DNA of 11,364 nucleotides from Gammaproteobacteria bacterium (GTDB taxonomy: Bacteria; Pseudomonadota; Gammaproteobacteria; Coxiellales; Coxiellaceae), in assembly GCA_022600315.1 (NCBI GenBank), contig JAHZKQ010000043.1:1-11364 (forward strand), in the 5' to 3' direction. Each line of letters begins with the position of its first letter. The stretch's first letter is position 1. The notes under the pieces were generated by a model. It saw nothing but the letters and a program-made list of their open reading frames with translations, did no database searches and was not told the origin of the DNA. Positions 6,731 through 11,364 of this stretch are shown here, in pieces. A program made the translations under genes and the position numbers.

Positions 6731-7549
6731 ATGTCGATAACGAAATTTTGGTTTAACCGCCACAGTTTCTTTATCCTGATTGGGTTGGCTGGGGTGCACT
6801 CTTCAGAGTCAGTCAAAGCACAGCGCTGGGGGCGTTTTTTTGGCTATGTGGTGCTAGTTATTGCTATTTTATTATTAATTGAATGGCAGCTTCCGGTATT
6901 AAGCTATACTACGCAGCGCAATTTACTGCTATTAAACTGGTGTATTTGGCTGTTTTTAGTGGTTGAACTGATTTGTTTAATGAGTTTGGTGAAATATCGC
7001 TGGCGCTTTTTACTGCAAAATTGGCTATTGCCGATTATTATTGTATTGGCGTGGCCACTGTTATTGGATACGTCTTCAACAGCATTAATTGCGCGAGTTT
7101 TAAGGCCGTTATTAGCGATTATTTTTGTATTATCGACATTGCGATTGTTAACCGCTTTTTTTCTTGATGGCCAATTACGCACGACAATATTAGCAACGAT
7201 TGTTATTGTAGTCGTGTTTGGTTTATTGGTCGCTGGGGTTGATCCAAATATTAAATCAGCCTGGGATGGTATTTGGTGGGCTTTAGCCACCGTGTCTACG
7301 GTCGGTTATGGCGATGTGGTGCCAAGCAGTTTGTTTGGGCGTTTAATTGGTGCGGTCTTAGTGTTGTTAGGCTTGGGAGTGTTTGTGATTATTACCGCAA
7401 ACTTTTTAGCCTTAACTTTACGTAAAGAAGCTAAACAAATCAAAAAAGAAGAGCGCAATATCGATGAAATTGCTGATAAAGTAGAATCACTGCAAACCAC
7501 GCAACTCGAAATTCTACATGTATTAAATAAACTCGAACAAAAAAATTAA
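6731..7549 (+). CDS. Six-transmembrane potassium-channel-like protein
   Basis: This is an ion channel of the voltage-gated-like superfamily, in the inner membrane, probably working as a tetramer. Its 272 residues have hydrophobic segments at about 37-52, 68-86, 96-112, 118-144 and 150-170. A pore helix and selectivity filter TVSTVGYGD (187-195) follow, then an inner helix at about 202-230. TVGYGD is the signature of potassium selectivity. The fourth segment has only scattered arginines (122, 125, 138), not one at every third position, so voltage sensing is doubtful. The C-terminus (about 231-270) is charged and heptad-like, fitting a short coiled coil that could assemble the tetramer. No RCK nucleotide-binding domain is present. 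The ATG is preceded by GAGGAG seven bases upstream. The gene diverges from fis and converges on zapE, sharing stop-codon bases. The exact physiological role is unknown. Confidence 0.9.
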   Translation: MSITKFWFNRHSFFILIGLAGVHSSESVKAQRWGRFFGYVVLVIAILLLIEWQLPVLSYTTQRNLLLLNWCIWLFLVVELICLMSLVKYRWRFLLQNWLLPIIIVLAWPLLLDTSSTALIARVLRPLLAIIFVLSTLRLLTAFFLDGQLRTTILATIVIVVVFGLLVAGVDPNIKSAWDGIWWALATVSTVGYGDVVPSSLFGRLIGAVLVLLGLGVFVIITANFLALTLRKEAKQIKKEERNIDEIADKVESLQTTQLEILHVLNKLEQKN

Positions 7550-8604
7550 TTTACATATTGCTCCGAGCGCATTTCATTAAGGCGTGATTTAGTACGTCGA
7601 TATTCAAATTCTAGAGGACCTTGCGGATAAAGCTCTGCGGGGTTTTTTTCTGCAGAAATAATGAGGCGGGTGTGATGATCGTAAAGTACATCAATTAAAT
7701 GAATAAAGTTAGTCGTTAATGAGCGCTCAGTTGCTAGCATGACTTGAACATCGCTAATCAATATGGTGCGATATTGCTTGGCGAGTTCAATAAAATCATA
7801 TTGTGAGCGTGGCACGCTACACAAGACTTTAAAATCAAACCAGATAGCGGTTTGGTTGCGTTGAATCACCGAGACTTTGCGATCCAGTAAAACAAGTGGT
7901 TCAAGGCTGATTGGGCTATCATCAGCAAAATGCCTAAAGGCTTGTTTAAGATTGCACTTAGCAATTTCATTTAATGGCGTGTAATACACGCCTGCTTGTC
8001 GCATGTAATGTTGGCGGTAATCACTATCGGCATTGAGGTGTAGCACTTTGGTGTTTTGTTTAATGGCAGCAATCGCGGGTAAAAATTGCTCGCGTTGTAA
8101 GCCATTTTTGTAAAGGTCATCCGCTACGACATTAGAGCTGGTAATTAAGCATAAGCCTTGTTTAAATAGCGCGCTAAAAAGCTCACCCAAAATCATGGCA
8201 TCGGCAATATTTACGACAAAAAATTCATCGAAGCAAATGACTCGATATTGTTTTGCCAATTGTATGGCGATTAATTGCAGCGGGTTTTTTTGACCTTGCA
8301 GTTCGTGCAGTTGCTGATGAATATAACGCATAAACTCGTGAAAATGTAAGCGTAATTTATTGGCCGGTAAGCAGTCATAAAATAAATCCATTAACAAGGT
8401 TTTGCCAACGCCAACTGAGCCCCATAAATATAATCCCAGCACAGGTTTATTGCTTAATTTTGCCAGCCATTTGCCAAGACCGTGTTGGCGAGATTTAATT
8501 TGTTTATAAATGCGATTCAGTTCTTTAATGGCAATAAGTTGTTGTGGATTCGGCAACAAATGTTTTTGTTCAATAAGCTGTTGGTAAGCGGTAAGTGGAG
8601 TCAT
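7546..8604 (-). CDS. zapE: ZapE, AFG1-like cell-division ATPase
   Basis: ZapE (YhcM/AFG1 family) is a P-loop ATPase. In E. coli it acts on the FtsZ ring during late constriction. Its 352 residues are close to the E. coli length (about 375). The Walker A motif is GSVGVGKT (62-69) and the Walker B is VICFDEF (122-128). A sensor-like TSSN lies at 155-158, and an arginine-finger candidate R171 in NGLQREQFLP. The region ending IISAEKNPAELY is the usual C-terminal ATPase lid segment. The ATG lies 12 bases after the wrbA stop with no clear Shine-Dalgarno sequence, so translation is probably coupled to wrbA. The stop overlaps that of the convergent channel gene by 3 bases, with no room for an intrinsic terminator between them. 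Confidence 0.95.
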   Translation of the reverse strand: MTPLTAYQQLIEQKHLLPNPQQLIAIKELNRIYKQIKSRQHGLGKWLAKLSNKPVLGLYLWGSVGVGKTLLMDLFYDCLPANKLRLHFHEFMRYIHQQLHELQGQKNPLQLIAIQLAKQYRVICFDEFFVVNIADAMILGELFSALFKQGLCLITSSNVVADDLYKNGLQREQFLPAIAAIKQNTKVLHLNADSDYRQHYMRQAGVYYTPLNEIAKCNLKQAFRHFADDSPISLEPLVLLDRKVSVIQRNQTAIWFDFKVLCSVPRSQYDFIELAKQYRTILISDVQVMLATERSLTTNFIHLIDVLYDHHTRLIISAEKNPAELYPQGPLEFEYRRTKSRLNEMRSEQYVN

Positions 8605-8616
8605 GGTGGTTTTGAG

Positions 8617-9328
<712 letters not shown>

Positions 9329-9342
9329 TTGGTAGTAGGTAA

Positions 9343-10185
9343 ATGCTAATTTCATGGGATAAAAAAATTAAGCTTGGGGTGCGCTACACCTATGATCGTT
9401 TTTTTGAGGATCGCTGTTTTATTCATGCCGCGGCTTTGTCTTATGCTTCGCTATTGTCATTGGTACCGCTAATGTTGGTGAGCTTTTTTGTCTTGTCTTG
9501 GGTGCCGGCATTAAGAGCCATGGGGCATGTACTGCAAGATTTTGTGATCCGTAATTTTGTGGCCGATTCAGCACATCAAATCTCACAACAGCTACTCATC
9601 TTTTTGCAACAAATGCAAAAGCTCAGTTTGGCAAATATTTTGTTTTTAGTCTTAGTGTGCGTGATTATGATTTATAATATGGTGACGGCTTTTAATGAAA
9701 TTTGGCATGTTAAGCTTGAGCGTCATTTAGCCTTATCATTTATTATTTATTTAGTGGTGTTGCTGTTAACGCCATTATTATTTGGTTTGCTGTTAGCAGT
9801 AACTTCTTATGTGACTTCGTTACCGTTTATTATGCAGTTTAAGGCGGTAGAATTTATTAAAACGCCGACCTTAATTATCTTGCCGTATGTGGTGGCATTT
9901 GTCGTATTTACCTTTTTTAATTGGGTGTTGCCAAGCTGTCGGGTTAAATTTAGATATGCGGCATTAACCGGTTTACTGACCACGATTTGTTTTGAAATTG
10001 CTAAACGCTTATTTGTCTGGTATGTACAATATGTGCCAACTTACAAACTAATTTATGGGGCTTTGGCGGTGATTCCAATTTTTTTAATTTGGCTGTATGT
10101 TTGCTGGTCGATTATTTTATTGGGGGCGTTGTTTTGTCATATTGTTTCAACGGGCTTGCCTGAAGAGTTATTATCCGCAGCATAA
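9343..10185 (+). CDS. yihY: YihY/BrkB family inner-membrane protein
   Basis: This polytopic inner-membrane protein of the YihY/BrkB family was once misnamed ribonuclease BN; its molecular function is unsettled. The 280 residues match the family length (E. coli 290). The conserved N-terminal signature is AAALSYASLLSLVPLMLVS (29-47), and the C-terminal one is YGALAVIPIFLIWLYVCW (238-255). About six membrane segments are visible, at roughly 31-52, 95-116, 131-155, 175-196, 205-224 and 240-268. The ATG has AGG four bases upstream. It is transcribed away from wrbA. Weak hairpins (AAAGC/GCTTT, ATAAAG/CTTTAT) span and follow its stop codon, but no T-run follows, so I do not call a terminator. Confidence 0.93.
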   Translation: MLISWDKKIKLGVRYTYDRFFEDRCFIHAAALSYASLLSLVPLMLVSFFVLSWVPALRAMGHVLQDFVIRNFVADSAHQISQQLLIFLQQMQKLSLANILFLVLVCVIMIYNMVTAFNEIWHVKLERHLALSFIIYLVVLLLTPLLFGLLLAVTSYVTSLPFIMQFKAVEFIKTPTLIILPYVVAFVVFTFFNWVLPSCRVKFRYAALTGLLTTICFEIAKRLFVWYVQYVPTYKLIYGALAVIPIFLIWLYVCWSIILLGALFCHIVSTGLPEELLSAA

Positions 10186-10326
10186 AGTCTTTCAAAGCTT
10201 AACGCTTTATTAACCATCTTGTATTCCTATACTTTTTCAAAAAATTCACTTATAGTTTTGCCAAATTTCTTTTGTGGCCGTGCCCGTTGGTGATGGCTTT
10301 TTTATTATTTATTTGGATTGATTATT

Positions 10327-11364
10327 ATGAGTCGAGCAAGGGGTGATGGAGCTGAGTGCGCTGACTATTCGGCAGTAGGCGCCGATTCTACTTATAAACG
10401 CTATGTAAAGCCAAAGCGCAGCATTAAAAATCGATTCTTGGTCAGTACGATTTATTCTTGGACTAGTTTCCAAGCCGTTTGTGCGATGTGGTTGGGCGGT
10501 GCATTTGCCCGCGATGCAAAGCCTGGCTCCTTGTTTGATAATCTTTTTGCACAGTGGCTGGCTTTTCTTTTACCTTGCGCCTTATCGGCGCGTTCGAATT
10601 ATAAGTTTGAAAGGGCTTTAATTGAATTTATATTTTTTGGCGGATGGCGTAAAAACTCATCGGATGTTGGCTTTAAAGATGTTACGGTTGCGGTAGTCCT
10701 TTTTATATTGGGTGTGGCGTCGTCGATTGCAACCGCGCATGCCCTTAATGAAAAAGCGGGTGATGATACTTTCGGAACGTTAAATGAAGATCTTGGTCAA
10801 GCTTCGGCCTGTGGCACTAACCCCTACTATGGTTTTTTGGCTTATTTTGCTTATAAAAATTACTCCCTAAATAAGCATAATGAACCACTTAAAAAATTGT
10901 CAGCGCTCGCCACAACGGGCTTGCCGACGGCAATAAAAATGAATCATTCAAGGAATTTTTCAGAGAAGTTTGAGACTTGTGTTGCGAGGTTAGAGGAGAT
11001 TGATGCTTCAGGTGACATTCAAGCAGCTAAAGTACACAACAAAGCTAATGCGTTAGTAGATGCAGCGGGTGGTATGGATAGTGTTCAGCCACATATTTAT
11101 TTGGATGAATTACGGGTTGCTAGTGGGTGGTGGTTTTTAAATGGTTTTAACCACGTTTGTGCTGTAGTGACAGCGGGTGTACTTTTTGGTAGTGCAAAGG
11201 AGTCTCGTTCTTATGTTAGCGGCACCTGGTATGGCGCGATAGATTCGCTTGCTACCTTAGTGATTATAATGGTTGCTAGTATAGGCCTAAATATGGCTAT
11301 CAATCTTGCGAGTTCCTTTGCCCGCCGAGCGTTTATAGTGCGAATGCAGCAGAAAGGTTTCAGA
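10327..11364 (+). CDS. Unrecognised polytopic membrane protein, 3' end beyond the window
   Basis: The frame is open from ATG 10327 to the last base, 346 codons without a stop, which is far beyond chance. The first in-frame stop upstream is TGA at 10291-10293, so the start is closely bounded; a weak GGA lies nine bases before the ATG. I do not recognise the family. A hydrophilic, basic N-terminus (about 1-40, with KPKRSIKNR at 28-36) is followed by hydrophobic segments at about 43-62, 73-89, 97-107, 119-138, 268-288 and 303-328. A mostly soluble stretch of roughly 130 residues (139-267) separates the first group from the last two and contains a charged helix-like part (about 208-245). Cysteines are scattered through both parts. 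There is no signal peptide or known motif. It follows yihY by 141 bases on the same strand. Only its existence as a coding gene and its membrane nature are firm; effector or lineage-specific status is speculation. Confidence 0.75.
   Translation, partial: MSRARGDGAECADYSAVGADSTYKRYVKPKRSIKNRFLVSTIYSWTSFQAVCAMWLGGAFARDAKPGSLFDNLFAQWLAFLLPCALSARSNYKFERALIEFIFFGGWRKNSSDVGFKDVTVAVVLFILGVASSIATAHALNEKAGDDTFGTLNEDLGQASACGTNPYYGFLAYFAYKNYSLNKHNEPLKKLSALATTGLPTAIKMNHSRNFSEKFETCVARLEEIDASGDIQAAKVHNKANALVDAAGGMDSVQPHIYLDELRVASGWWFLNGFNHVCAVVTAGVLFGSAKESRSYVSGTWYGAIDSLATLVIIMVASIGLNMAINLASSFARRAFIVRMQQKGFR

Noticed and set aside
6455..6799. A 114-codon minus-strand open frame across the fis/channel gap
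   Set aside because: It overlaps the start of the channel gene and both promoters, has no ribosome site worth noting, and its translation resembles no protein family. It is a chance frame.
6904..7290. Minus-strand open frame inside the channel gene
   Set aside because: It is antisense to the conserved pore region, and its composition (Asn/Thr-rich) is what the complement of hydrophobic codons gives.
10182..10210. Terminator after yihY
   Set aside because: Short stems (ATAAAG/CTTTAT and AAAGC/GCTTT) are AT-rich, overlap the stop codon and are not followed by a T-run.
10205..10256. Promoter for the right-edge gene (TATACT at 10228, TATAGT at 10251)
   Set aside because: Both -10-like boxes lack a credible -35 box at the right spacing; the stretch 10186-10326 is AT-rich, so such hexamers are expected by chance.

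Overview
The window looks like chromosomal DNA from an AT-rich gammaproteobacterium of the order Legionellales (Legionella/Coxiella relatives). Two things point there. One is a stand-alone icmH(dotU)-icmF pair, the inner-membrane stabilisers of the Dot/Icm type IVB secretion system, with no type VI secretion genes beside it. The other is a set of housekeeping genes (fis-purH-purD, a wrbA/yihY divergent pair, zapE) whose sequences and order resemble gammaproteobacteria such as Pseudomonas. The genus cannot be fixed from this sequence alone.

Left block (about 1-6480, minus strand). Read in the direction of transcription, the order is promoter, fis, purH, purD, icmH, icmF. The gaps are 18, 13 and 49 bases, and icmH and icmF overlap by 4 bases, so the block could be a single transcription unit. 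It would join a nucleoid regulator (Fis), the last steps of IMP synthesis (PurH) and an early step (PurD), and two secretion-system proteins. The icmF frame stops at 730 codons, close to the left edge of the window, where the family normally continues. The remainder may lie in another frame or past the stop codon.

Central regulatory gap (6328-6730). The divergent promoter region holds a good sigma70-type promoter for fis (a TATAAT -10 box) and another for the rightward gene. The fis promoter is surrounded by short ACTA/TAGT palindromes. The fis leader carries two hairpins, the second followed by six U residues, and ends in a perfect Shine-Dalgarno sequence in front of a TTG start codon.

Middle block. 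A rightward six-transmembrane potassium-channel-like gene (TVGYGD filter, C-terminal helix) converges on a leftward wrbA-zapE pair. The stop codons of the channel gene and zapE share bases.

Right block. Divergent from wrbA is yihY, an inner-membrane BrkB-family protein. After a 141-base gap comes a long open frame (10327 to the window edge, 346 codons, no stop) encoding a polytopic membrane protein that I do not recognise. It is the least explained coding sequence here. In a Legionellales genome it could be a lineage-specific or effector-type protein, but nothing in the sequence proves that.

I saw no tRNA, rRNA, CRISPR array, insertion sequence or phage gene.
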